A DNA stretch of 64,000 nucleotides from Actinomadura rupiterrae (GTDB lineage: Bacteria > Actinomycetota > Actinomycetes > Streptosporangiales > Streptosporangiaceae), in contig NZ_JAMZEA010000007.1 in NCBI RefSeq assembly GCF_024172125.1, positions 372,001 through 436,000 on the forward strand, in the 5' to 3' direction. Below, in pieces: positions 32,308 through 40,192 of this stretch. The stretch's first letter is position 1. Every line of letters starts with the position of its first letter. Under the pieces are notes generated by a model. That model was not told the DNA's origin, made no database searches, and saw only the letters and a list, made by a program, of their open reading frames with translations. A program made the position numbers and the translations under genes.

Positions 32308-33876
32308 ATGCGCGTCGACCGTCATGACATTCCGGAAAAGTCCATCGCTGCCGCGCTGGCCGCGGTCCCCGACGAGCTGGGCAGGCAGAGCAAGCTGGCC
32401 CAGTACGGCGGCCCGTACGGCATCGAGATGCTCGCCGACATGCTGCTGGACTACGCGACGGCCCGTACCGTCGAGCTCGACCCCCGCGTGGAGTCCCGCG
32501 ACACCTGGCTCGCGATCTCCTCGGCGGCCGGGCTGTACCGCGACCACGCGCTCGCCGAGCGGCAGCCGGAGGGCGTGGAGGTCCGGGCCTGGGTGGAGTA
32601 CCTCGGCGTCGGTTTCGGCTTCATCCAGGAGGGCCGGGGCACCCTGACCTCGTTCGAGTGGGTCCGCTCCTGGCACATGGCGCTGGTCGCCGGGGACGAC
32701 GACCTGCTGGGCAGCCTTTCGGAGCTCGCCTACCTCTTCGAGGACGAGCCTTACGTGGGCGCGCTCGTCGCCCGCTGGCTGGGGGAACCGGTGGAGCTGG
32801 AGCCCACCACCCTCGAAAGCGAGATGCTGCGCGCGATCGTGGACGGCGACGCCGCCGCCTTCAACACCGGCCTGATCACGGCGCTGGAACGGCACCGCGC
32901 GAGGGAGGGCAGGAACGTCCGCGACCTGATCGCCTGGGGCCCGCTGGCGCTGGCCGCGCTCGCGCACGACGCGGGTCTCGCGATCGAGGTCGAGTCCGGC
33001 TACCTGCCCGAACGGCTTTACACCCGCGCCGGTCCCGCCAAGCCGAGTGCGGACGGGGGCCCGGTCGCGCGTCCCGATTTCGGCGCCGAGCGCGCGGAGA
33101 AGTGGCTGGGCGGGAGAGGGGAGTACGACGCGAAGGACATCGAGCACGCGTTCAGCCCGAACGTGCTGCTGCAGTACCGGTTCAGGGCGATGAAGGGCGT
33201 CGCCGACCACATCCTGATGGCGCTGGCGTTCCGCTCGGTCCTCGATCCGCGCGCCGAGCTGCCCCTGTGGCAGGACGCGCTGGCGGTCGCGAGCGAGGCC
33301 ACGGCGGCGGCGTTCCGGCTGGCGTCGGTGCCGGAGGGCACGGCGATCACCGTCCAGCTCGCCGGACGCGCCGAGGAGCTGCCCGCGTGCGGCCCGGCGG
33401 GCGACGCGTCCGACTGGGCGTACGGGCAGGCGGCGGCGCTGATGTGGGTCGTCCGGTCGTCCGCCGACAGCGCCGTGCTGGCCGCCTTCGACCCCGGTGA
33501 CCTGCGCCGGACGCGCAAGGACACCAACGACTACGCCCGCGCGTGCCACGCCGTCCTGCGCGGTGAGGACCCGCGTCCGCACCTGCGCGACCTGCTGTCC
33601 AAAGCGCCGAGCGACGCGCACGGGGAGTGCCTGCGCCACCCGCGCGTCCGGCTCCTGGACCGCATCGCCGAGGACGACGCGGACGGCTTCAACGCCGTCC
33701 TCGCCGAGGCGCTCGGCCTCTACCGCGACTACTACAGCGCGGGCGACAACATCGGCGACCCGGCCGGGCAGCTCCACCTGGACGCGCTGGGCCTCGCCTG
33801 CCTCGCGCACGACCGCGGCATCCCGGTCCGCGTCGAGTCCGACTACCTCCCCCGCACGCTCATCGAGCGCGGCTAG
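32308..33876 (+). CDS. Imm49-like immunity-family protein, two-module (first copy)
   Basis: A 522-residue soluble helical protein. I assign it to the Imm49 polymorphic-toxin immunity family from its recurring C-terminal block: LGLACLAHDRGIPVRVESDYLP at about residues 492-514. A second copy of the block, WGPLALAALAHDAGLAIEVESGYLP, lies near 209-233, so the chain is two homologous modules of about 260 residues. Each block is preceded by a D/E-rich helix (DAAAFNTGLITALERHR; DADGFNAVLAEALGLYR). No toxin gene is adjacent. A TACCAT hexamer 8 nt before the ATG suggests a very short leader. Family call from memory of the motif; function as immunity is inference. Confidence 0.65.
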   Translation: MRVDRHDIPEKSIAAALAAVPDELGRQSKLAQYGGPYGIEMLADMLLDYATARTVELDPRVESRDTWLAISSAAGLYRDHALAERQPEGVEVRAWVEYLGVGFGFIQEGRGTLTSFEWVRSWHMALVAGDDDLLGSLSELAYLFEDEPYVGALVARWLGEPVELEPTTLESEMLRAIVDGDAAAFNTGLITALERHRAREGRNVRDLIAWGPLALAALAHDAGLAIEVESGYLPERLYTRAGPAKPSADGGPVARPDFGAERAEKWLGGRGEYDAKDIEHAFSPNVLLQYRFRAMKGVADHILMALAFRSVLDPRAELPLWQDALAVASEATAAAFRLASVPEGTAITVQLAGRAEELPACGPAGDASDWAYGQAAALMWVVRSSADSAVLAAFDPGDLRRTRKDTNDYARACHAVLRGEDPRPHLRDLLSKAPSDAHGECLRHPRVRLLDRIAEDDADGFNAVLAEALGLYRDYYSAGDNIGDPAGQLHLDALGLACLAHDRGIPVRVESDYLPRTLIERG

Positions 33877-33887
33877 GGGGCCCGGCG

Positions 33888-35417
33888 ATGCGACACCACA
33901 TCCCGGACGAGGCGCTCGAAGCGGCGCTCGCAGCCGTCCCGGAGCAGTTGGCGGAGGACGCCGACCGCGCCGAGAACGGCGGACCGACCGGCATCGAGCT
34001 CCTCGCCGACATGCTCGCGGACTACGCCGCAGCCCGGACCACGCAGGACGACCCGCGCGCGGAGACGCCCGAGACGTGGCGCGCGCTGCGCTCGGCGGCC
34101 TCGCTGTACTGCGACTACGTCGCCGCCAACGCCACCCGCTCCGGGCAAGCGGTCAAGGTCCAGGTGGACTACCTGGGCGTCGGCTTCTCCTTCGTCAAGG
34201 ACGTCCGGACGAAGCCGAACCGCAACGAGTGGCTCCACGCCTGGCACATGGCGCTGCTGTTCGACCACGACCTGCTGAACCCGCTGGTGAAGCCGGCCGC
34301 GCGCTTCAAGAAGGACGGCTACATCCAGGCGCTCGTGTCCTACAGGGCCGGGACGAAGGCCGACCTCACCGGGGTGGGTTCCGAAGGCGACCTGCTGCTC
34401 GCGATCATCGATCGCGACGCGGACGTGTTCAACGCGGCCCTCGCCGGCGCGTTGGAGGCGCACCGCGAGCAGGCGAGCGTACTCCCCCGGTCGCTGATCG
34501 CGTGGGGCCCGCTCGCCATGGCCGTCCTGGCCCGGGCCGCCGGACTCACGGTCGAGGTCGCGTCCGACTACCTGCCCGAAGGGCTGCTGCTGGAGGCCGG
34601 GCCGGTGCCGCCGGTCCCGGACGGCCCGATCCCCCGCCCCGCCGCGGACGCCTGGGAGGTGAACCAGGAGCTTCTCCGCGAGCGGGTCGACCTCGCCTTC
34701 TCCGCCAAGGCGCCCGACCACCGGCGGCTCTCGGCGATCGGCGACGCGGCCGACCTGCTGGGCGAGGCACTGGCCGGACGCGCCCTGTCCGACCCGCAGG
34801 CCGAGACGCCCGAGTGGCGCCGCGACCTGGACGCGCAGTGCGAGGCGTACACGGCCCTGTTCGCGCTCGCGTCCGCCCCGAAGGGCACGCCCATCCAGAT
34901 CACCCTGGACGGGCGCACCGAGGAGATGCCCGCCTCCGGACCGGGCTGGTTCGCGTCCACCGGTCGCTTCGTGCATGCCGTGACCCTGGCGTTCGCCGCG
35001 CGGGCGGACGACCTGACGGCAGTGCTGGCCGCCGTCGATCCCGCCGGCCTGGGCCTGGGCGACAACGACACCGGCCACTACGTGCTGGCGCTGCACGCGC
35101 TGCTCGACAACGCCGATCCGCGCCCGCATCTCGACCGCGCCCTCTCGGCCCGCCGCCGCGACCGCACCTGGGACCACCTGATGCGGCCCCACTACCGGCT
35201 GCTGGACGCGCTCCTCGCGGACGACCACGACGGCTTCAACACCGCGCTCGCCCGCGCGCTCGTCCTGTTCGCGGAGTACCACGCGTCCAGCGTCAAGCCG
35301 CGGCTGCCGACGGCGGTGCTCGGCCTCGCCTGCCTCGCGCACGACCGCGGCATCCCGATCACGGTCGAGTCCGACTACCTATCGCGCCGCGTCATCGAAG
35401 ACCTCAGCCCGCGGTGA
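33888..35417 (+). CDS. Imm49-like immunity-family protein, two-module (second copy)
   Basis: A 509-residue paralogue of the preceding gene, 11 bp downstream, clearly a tandem duplication: MRHHIPDEALEAALAAVPEQL matches MRVDRHDIPEKSIAAALAAVP. The internal block IAWGPLAMAVLARAAGLTVEVASDYLP is near residue 204 and the C-terminal block LGLACLAHDRGIPITVESDYL near 478. Divergence between the paralogues is greatest in the middle of each module. GGGGG precedes the ATG. The 3' end overlaps the convergent thiolase gene by 14 bp. Same caveats on function as for the first copy. Confidence 0.65.
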   Translation: MRHHIPDEALEAALAAVPEQLAEDADRAENGGPTGIELLADMLADYAAARTTQDDPRAETPETWRALRSAASLYCDYVAANATRSGQAVKVQVDYLGVGFSFVKDVRTKPNRNEWLHAWHMALLFDHDLLNPLVKPAARFKKDGYIQALVSYRAGTKADLTGVGSEGDLLLAIIDRDADVFNAALAGALEAHREQASVLPRSLIAWGPLAMAVLARAAGLTVEVASDYLPEGLLLEAGPVPPVPDGPIPRPAADAWEVNQELLRERVDLAFSAKAPDHRRLSAIGDAADLLGEALAGRALSDPQAETPEWRRDLDAQCEAYTALFALASAPKGTPIQITLDGRTEEMPASGPGWFASTGRFVHAVTLAFAARADDLTAVLAAVDPAGLGLGDNDTGHYVLALHALLDNADPRPHLDRALSARRRDRTWDHLMRPHYRLLDALLADDHDGFNTALARALVLFAEYHASSVKPRLPTAVLGLACLAHDRGIPITVESDYLSRRVIEDLSPR

Positions 35418-36567
35418 GGACGAGGCCGCTCGTCGGGACGCCGGTTCCGGCCGTGACCAGCACGTTCGACACGTCCGGAACCTGGTTGACCGACGTGCCG
35501 CGCACCTGCCGGACCCCCTCGGCGATGCCGTTCATGCCGTGGATGTACGCCTCGCCGAGCTGGCCGCCGTGCGGGTTCAGCGGCAGCCGGCCGCCGAGCT
35601 CGATGCCGCCGTCCGCGATGAAGTCCCTCGCCTCGCCGCGCCCGCAGAACCCCAGCTCCTCCAGCTGGATCAGGACGAACGGGGTGAAGTGGTCGTACAG
35701 GATCGCGGTCTGGACGTCGTCCGGGCCGAGGCCCGACTGGCGCCACAGGCCCTCGCCGACCGTGCGCATCGCGGGCAGGGAGGCGAGATCGCCGCGGTAG
35801 TAGGAGAACATCATCATCTGGTCGGCCCCGGTGCCCTGCGCCGCGCCCGCGATGATCACCGGACGGTTCGGCAGGTCGCGGGCGCGCTCGGCGCTGGTGA
35901 CGACGACCGCCTGGCCGCCGTCCGACTCCTGGCAGCAGTCGAGCAGGTGCAGCGGCTCCACGATCCAGCGGGACGCCTGGTGCTCGTCGAGCGTGATCGG
36001 ACGGCCGTGGAACCACGCCCTCGGGTTCGTCGCGGCGTGCTTGCGCATCGCCACGGCGACGCGTCCGAAATCCGCGCTCGTCGCGCCGTACTCGTGCATG
36101 TAGCGGCGGGCCTGCATGGCGACCCACGCGGCAGGAGTGGCGAACCCGTACGGCAGATGCCAGGAGAACTCCATCGCGTTGGAACCCGAGCCGCCGCCCT
36201 TGTTGGCCTGTCCGAAACGGTGTCCGGACCGCTCGTTGAACGCGCGGTAGCAGACCACGACGTCCGCCTGCCCGGTCGCGACGGCCATCGCCGCGTGCGC
36301 GACGGTGCCGCAGGCCGCGCCGCCGCCGTAGTCCACGCGGGAGAAGAACCGCAGCGCCGGGATGCCGAGCTCGCGCTGGATGGCGATCTCCGCGCTGGCG
36401 TCCGCGGTGAAGGTGACCAGCCCGTCCACGTCGGACGGGGACAGGCCCGCGTCCTTGATCGCCGCCAGGCACGCCTCGGCGGCGAGCTGCAGCTCCGACC
36501 GTCCGGAGTCCTTGGAGAACTCGGTCGCCCCGATCCCGGCGATCGCCGCCTTCCCCGACAAGCTCAC
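35404..36567 (-). CDS. ltp2: Ltp2-like thiolase-fold aldolase for steroid side-chain cleavage
   Basis: A 387-residue lipid-transfer-protein/thiolase-fold protein. GGGAACGTVAHAAMAVATGQADVVV is the nucleophile-region segment; CQESDGGQAVVVTS and LPLNPHGGQLGEAYIHG are typical of the Ltp2 branch. In steroid degraders Ltp2 performs the retro-aldol step on the 17-hydroxy C22-CoA, releasing propionyl-CoA and a C17 ketone, and works in complex with the DUF35 part of ChsH2, which is encoded next door. GTG start with GGGAGG; the stop of the upstream gene lies in a 16-bp duplicate of this start region. Last gene of the operon. Confidence 0.85.
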   Translation of the reverse strand: MSLSGKAAIAGIGATEFSKDSGRSELQLAAEACLAAIKDAGLSPSDVDGLVTFTADASAEIAIQRELGIPALRFFSRVDYGGGAACGTVAHAAMAVATGQADVVVCYRAFNERSGHRFGQANKGGGSGSNAMEFSWHLPYGFATPAAWVAMQARRYMHEYGATSADFGRVAVAMRKHAATNPRAWFHGRPITLDEHQASRWIVEPLHLLDCCQESDGGQAVVVTSAERARDLPNRPVIIAGAAQGTGADQMMMFSYYRGDLASLPAMRTVGEGLWRQSGLGPDDVQTAILYDHFTPFVLIQLEELGFCGRGEARDFIADGGIELGGRLPLNPHGGQLGEAYIHGMNGIAEGVRQVRGTSVNQVPDVSNVLVTAGTGVPTSGLVLTAG

Positions 36568-36599
36568 TGCGCGTCCTCCCTGGTCACTGCGCGTCCTCC
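36564..36599 (-). repeat. 16-bp duplication spanning a gene junction
   Basis: TCACTGCGCGTCCTCC occurs at 36564-36579 and again at 36584-36599, a 20-bp period. On the coding strand the upstream copy contains the final codons and TGA of the ChsH2-ChsH1 gene, while the downstream copy supplies GGAGG and the GTG start of ltp2. Confidence 0.85.
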
Positions 36600-37927
36600 T
36601 TGAAGGTGACGGTCGCGGTCAGGTGGTCGCCGAGGCTGACCGCGCCGCGCACCTTGAGCGTCCGGGCGTCCACGCGTTCGCCGGTGAGGGTCAGCGCGTC
36701 GCCCGCGTAGGCGGGGACGCCGAGCCGCACCTGGATGCCGTCCAGCACCGCGCCCGGGACGGTCTCCAACGCGAACCGCTGGACGAGCCCCATCGACGTC
36801 AGGATGTTCAGGAAGATGTCCTTCGACCCCTGGGCGCGCGCGAGTGCGATGTCGTGGTGGACGGGCGTGAAGTCCCGCGTCGCGATCGCCGTCGCGATGA
36901 CGAACGTCGGCGTCAGCTCGATCCGCAGCCCCTCTGCTTCCGCTTCAGGTTCGGGCTCTTCCGGATCAGGCGCGTCTACCGGAGTCCATTGGGCCAGGAC
37001 GAGGTCGTCGTCCATGCGCTCGAAGACCACGCGGACGGGCATGTCCACCTCGACCTCGGACGGGTCGCAGCCGATCACGTTGCCGAGGACGCGGACGCCC
37101 TCCTCCAGCTCCACGACCGCGACCGCGTAAGGCGGCGTCCGGCCGGGGACGGGCGGATGGTGGTGGACGACGAAGCTGTGTACGGCGCCGCGTCCGCTCG
37201 CCTTGCGGAACGTCCGGTTCGTCGAGTGGCACTCCGGGCACATCGGACCGGGCGGGTGCCGGAGCGCGCCGCAGTCCGCGCAGCTCTGGATGCGCAGCTC
37301 GCCGTCTTTCAGGCCGTCCCAGAAGAACGCGGTGTCCGGCCCGATCGCGGGTTGCAGCGGGTACTTGCCGGACTTCGCCGAGGACGCCTTCGAGCCGCCG
37401 CCTCCCCCGCGCTGTTTCGGCTTGAACTTCAGTACCCGGAACAGCATCTCGGCCACGCGCTGGTCGTTCTCGTCGTACCAGGACTGGTACCACGTCACGA
37501 AGTAGCCCTCGCCCATGGCGGTCTGCTTCGGCCCGGCGACGCCGCCGAACCGCATGGTCGAGCGCAGCCGCTCGCCGACCTTCACATAGCGGTCGTAGAC
37601 CTGGTCGCAGTTGGTCGCGACGACGCCGGTGTAGCCGTTCTCGTTGAGCAGCCGCAGCGGGTCGTCGGCGACCGAGCCGGCCTTCGCGGCGACCAGGCCG
37701 GGCATCGACCAGACCTGGATCATCGCGGGCGGCGCCACGTCCTCCCAGGCGCCGGACGCGTCGCCGAGCGCCTGCGTCCAGTGCCGGATCATCGCGGCGT
37801 TCACCGCGTCCGGGCAGGGCGGCGCGGGCCGCTCGCCGCCGTCCGCCAGCCGCCCGGCGAGGGTCGTGAGTTCGTCGTGGAAGGCGGCCGGTTCGTCGTC
37901 GCGGAGAGCGGCCGGTTCGTTGCGCAA
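36584..37927 (-). CDS. ChsH2-ChsH1 fusion: MaoC-like / DUF35 / MaoC-like steroid enoyl-CoA hydratase
   Basis: A 447-residue three-part protein. Residues 1-175 are the MaoC-like hot-dog domain of ChsH2. Residues about 185-310 are the DUF35 zinc ribbon and OB fold (CADCGALRHPPGPMCPEC). Residues about 325-447 match the whole of ChsH1 (PTFVIATAIATRDFTPVHHD, QGSKDIFLNILTSMGLVQRF). In Mycobacterium tuberculosis these are two proteins forming an alpha2beta2 hydratase for the C22 enoyl-CoA. TTG start with AAGGAG 6 nt upstream; no better in-frame start exists nearby. A Pro/Glu-rich linker (PDPEEPEPEAEAE) joins the halves. Operon with ltp2 and two acyl-CoA dehydrogenases. Confidence 0.88.
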   Translation of the reverse strand: MRNEPAALRDDEPAAFHDELTTLAGRLADGGERPAPPCPDAVNAAMIRHWTQALGDASGAWEDVAPPAMIQVWSMPGLVAAKAGSVADDPLRLLNENGYTGVVATNCDQVYDRYVKVGERLRSTMRFGGVAGPKQTAMGEGYFVTWYQSWYDENDQRVAEMLFRVLKFKPKQRGGGGGSKASSAKSGKYPLQPAIGPDTAFFWDGLKDGELRIQSCADCGALRHPPGPMCPECHSTNRTFRKASGRGAVHSFVVHHHPPVPGRTPPYAVAVVELEEGVRVLGNVIGCDPSEVEVDMPVRVVFERMDDDLVLAQWTPVDAPDPEEPEPEAEAEGLRIELTPTFVIATAIATRDFTPVHHDIALARAQGSKDIFLNILTSMGLVQRFALETVPGAVLDGIQVRLGVPAYAGDALTLTGERVDARTLKVRGAVSLGDHLTATVTFKEDAQ

Positions 37928-37936
37928 AGCGGCTCC

Positions 37937-39109
37937 TTAGCGGGGTGCGCGGGGCAGGCCGAGGCCGATCATGGCGATCAGCTCGCGCTGGATCTCGTTC
38001 ACGCCGCCGCCGAAGGTCAGCACGACCGCGCCCTTGACGCCGTGGTCCAGCACCTCCAGGAACGCGGCGGTCGCCGGGTCGCCGGGATCGCCGAACCGGG
38101 CGAGCACGTCGCCGACGATCCGGCCGACGTCCTGCATCCGCTCCGACCCGTAGATCTTGGTGGCGGACGCGTCGGCGGCGCCCAGCCAGCCGAGGTCCAT
38201 GTTGGCGGCGACCTGCCAGTTCAGCAGCTCGTTGACGCGCAGGTAGGCGTACACCTGCGCGACCGCGCGCCGGACGGCGGGCTCCTCGATCAGCGGGCGC
38301 CCGTCGCGTCCGACCGCCGTGCGCGCCCAGGTGGCGAACCGGTCGTAGGTGTGGCCGATGTTGCCCGCCGGGCCGAGCGTGACGCGCTCGTGGTTGAGCT
38401 GGTTGACGATCAGGTCCCAGCCCTTGTGCTCCTCGCCGATGAGCATGTCGAGCGGGACGCGGACGTCCTGGTAGTACGTCGAGTTCGTGTGGTGGCGGCC
38501 GTCCATGGTGACGATCGGCGTCCACGAGAAGCCGGGGTCCTTGCAGTCCACGATGAGCATCGAGATGCCCTTGTGCTTCTTGGCTTCGGGGTCCGTGCGG
38601 GCGGCCAGCCAGACGTAGTCGGAGTAGTGCGCGCCGGACGTGAAGATCTTCTGGCCGTTGACGACGTAGTGGTCGCCGTCCTTGACGGCCGTGGTGCGCA
38701 GGGACGCCAGGTCGGTGCCCGCGCCCGGTTCGCTGTAGCCGATCGCGAAGTGGCACTCCCCCGCGAGGATCCTCGGCAAGAAGAACGCCTTCTGCGCGTC
38801 CGTGCCGTACTGCAGGATCGTCGGCGCGACCGAGTTCAGGGTGATGATCGGGTACGGCACCTCGGCGCGCGCGATCTCGTTGGCGAAGATCTGCTGCTCG
38901 ACCGGTCCGTAGCCGCGCCCGCCGTACTCCTCCGGCCAGGCGACGCCGAGCATCCCGTCCCGGCCGAGGCGCTTGCAGTGCGCCATGTAGTGCTCGCCGA
39001 ACGGGTCGTCCGCGATCTGCTTGCGCTGCTCGGGGGTGAGGCAGCCGCGGAAGTACGCGCGCAGCTCGGCGCGCAGCTCCTTCTGCTCGTCGGTCAGGTC
39101 GATGAACAT
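37937..39109 (-). CDS. Acyl-CoA dehydrogenase, FadE29/ChsE2-like
   Basis: A 390-residue FAD enzyme closely resembling FadE29 of the igr operon: it begins MFIDLTDEQKELRAEL and shows FAIGYSEPGAGTDLASLRTTA, GISMLIVDCKDPGFSWTPI and FGGGVNEIQRELIA. In the ChsE1-ChsE2 heterotetramer it oxidises 3-oxo-23,24-bisnorchol-4-en-22-oyl-CoA to the enoyl-CoA, the substrate of the ChsH hydratase downstream. Full length. It starts 3 bp after the partner FadE28-like gene, so the two subunits are made together. Confidence 0.9.
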   Translation of the reverse strand: MFIDLTDEQKELRAELRAYFRGCLTPEQRKQIADDPFGEHYMAHCKRLGRDGMLGVAWPEEYGGRGYGPVEQQIFANEIARAEVPYPIITLNSVAPTILQYGTDAQKAFFLPRILAGECHFAIGYSEPGAGTDLASLRTTAVKDGDHYVVNGQKIFTSGAHYSDYVWLAARTDPEAKKHKGISMLIVDCKDPGFSWTPIVTMDGRHHTNSTYYQDVRVPLDMLIGEEHKGWDLIVNQLNHERVTLGPAGNIGHTYDRFATWARTAVGRDGRPLIEEPAVRRAVAQVYAYLRVNELLNWQVAANMDLGWLGAADASATKIYGSERMQDVGRIVGDVLARFGDPGDPATAAFLEVLDHGVKGAVVLTFGGGVNEIQRELIAMIGLGLPRAPR

Positions 39110-39112
39110 CGG

Positions 39113-40192
39113 TTACCGCACCTCCTGAGCGGCGACGAGCGCGCCGAGCGTCTCCAGCTGGTCCTCGGCGCCGCCGAGCAGGTGCCCGACCTGCTTCGCC
39201 CACGCGAAGTAGCGGTGCAGCGGGTACGTCACGTCCAGGCCGATGCCGCCGTGCAGGTGCTGGCAGGTGTAGAGCGCCTTCACCACCGGGTCGGACGCGT
39301 TGTACGCCGCGATCGCGAGCACCTCGTCGGTGTCGTCCGCGCCGGTGGCGAACCGCCACGCGCCGCCCCAGACGCCGACGTCCAGCGCGCGCTTGGCGAT
39401 GTACACGTCGCCGATCTGCATGGTCACGGCCTGGAACTGGGCGAGCGCGCGGTCGAACTGCTCGCGCGTCTTGACGTACTCGGTCGTCAGGTTCAGCGCG
39501 CCCTCGACCACCCCGGACGAGACCGCGACCGCGCCGGTGACGGCCGACCGGCGGAAGGCGTCCCAGGCGCCGGGGCCGAGCGGTTCGCCGCGCGCGCCGT
39601 CCAGCTCGACGCGGGCGAGGGGCTCGGTCGTCGCGGACGGCTGGTCCGCGATCGCCGCCTCGGCGCGCTCGACCAGGTACACCTGGATCGTTCCGTCCTC
39701 CGCCCGCGCCGGGACGAGCATGTGCGACGCCTCGCGCGCGTAGGGGACGTACGTCTTCGTCCCGGTGAGCCGTCCTCCGCGCGCGGTGGTCTCGACGGTT
39801 CCGGACGGTCCGACCTCGCGGTACGCGCCGGTCAGGACCGTCTCGCCCGTGGCGACGCCCGCAAGCAGCGCCTTCTGCGCGTCCGTGCCGGTCAGCGCGA
39901 TCGGCAGGGCGGCGAGCGCGAGCGTCGCGTACGCCGGGACGGGCGCGACGTGCGCGCCGATCTCCCGCAGCAGGACGGTCAGCTCGACCGGGCCGAGGCC
40001 CGCGCCGTCCTGCTCCTCGGGCACGACCAGGCCGAGCAGCCCGGCCTGCGCGAGGGCCTTCCAGACGGGCTCGTCGTAGGCCGTCCCGCCCTTCTCGAAC
40101 GCTTCGAGGCGCTGCGGCGCGGCCTCGCGGCCGAGCAGTCCGGCGGCGAGGTCGCGCAGCTCGCGCTGGGCCTCGTCGAGGTTGAAGTCCAC
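39113..40192 (-). CDS. Acyl-CoA dehydrogenase, FadE28/ChsE1-like
   Basis: A 359-residue partner subunit. The C-terminal block HLHGGIGLDVTYPLHRYFAWAKQVGHLLGG is the hallmark of the FadE28/FadE34 group; the N-terminal WKALAQAGLLGLVVPEEQDGAGLGP is the general acyl-CoA dehydrogenase region. It forms the alpha2beta2 enzyme with the adjacent FadE29-like protein, each contributing to one FAD site. GTG start directly after the TGA of the FadD gene, so translation is probably coupled. Confidence 0.88.
   Translation of the reverse strand: MDFNLDEAQRELRDLAAGLLGREAAPQRLEAFEKGGTAYDEPVWKALAQAGLLGLVVPEEQDGAGLGPVELTVLLREIGAHVAPVPAYATLALAALPIALTGTDAQKALLAGVATGETVLTGAYREVGPSGTVETTARGGRLTGTKTYVPYAREASHMLVPARAEDGTIQVYLVERAEAAIADQPSATTEPLARVELDGARGEPLGPGAWDAFRRSAVTGAVAVSSGVVEGALNLTTEYVKTREQFDRALAQFQAVTMQIGDVYIAKRALDVGVWGGAWRFATGADDTDEVLAIAAYNASDPVVKALYTCQHLHGGIGLDVTYPLHRYFAWAKQVGHLLGGAEDQLETLGALVAAQEVR

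Noticed and set aside
32308..35417. A complete toxin-immunity locus
   Set aside because: No toxin, RHS, WXG-toxin or secretion gene flanks the Imm49-like genes; the neighbours are an exporter regulator and a steroid operon.
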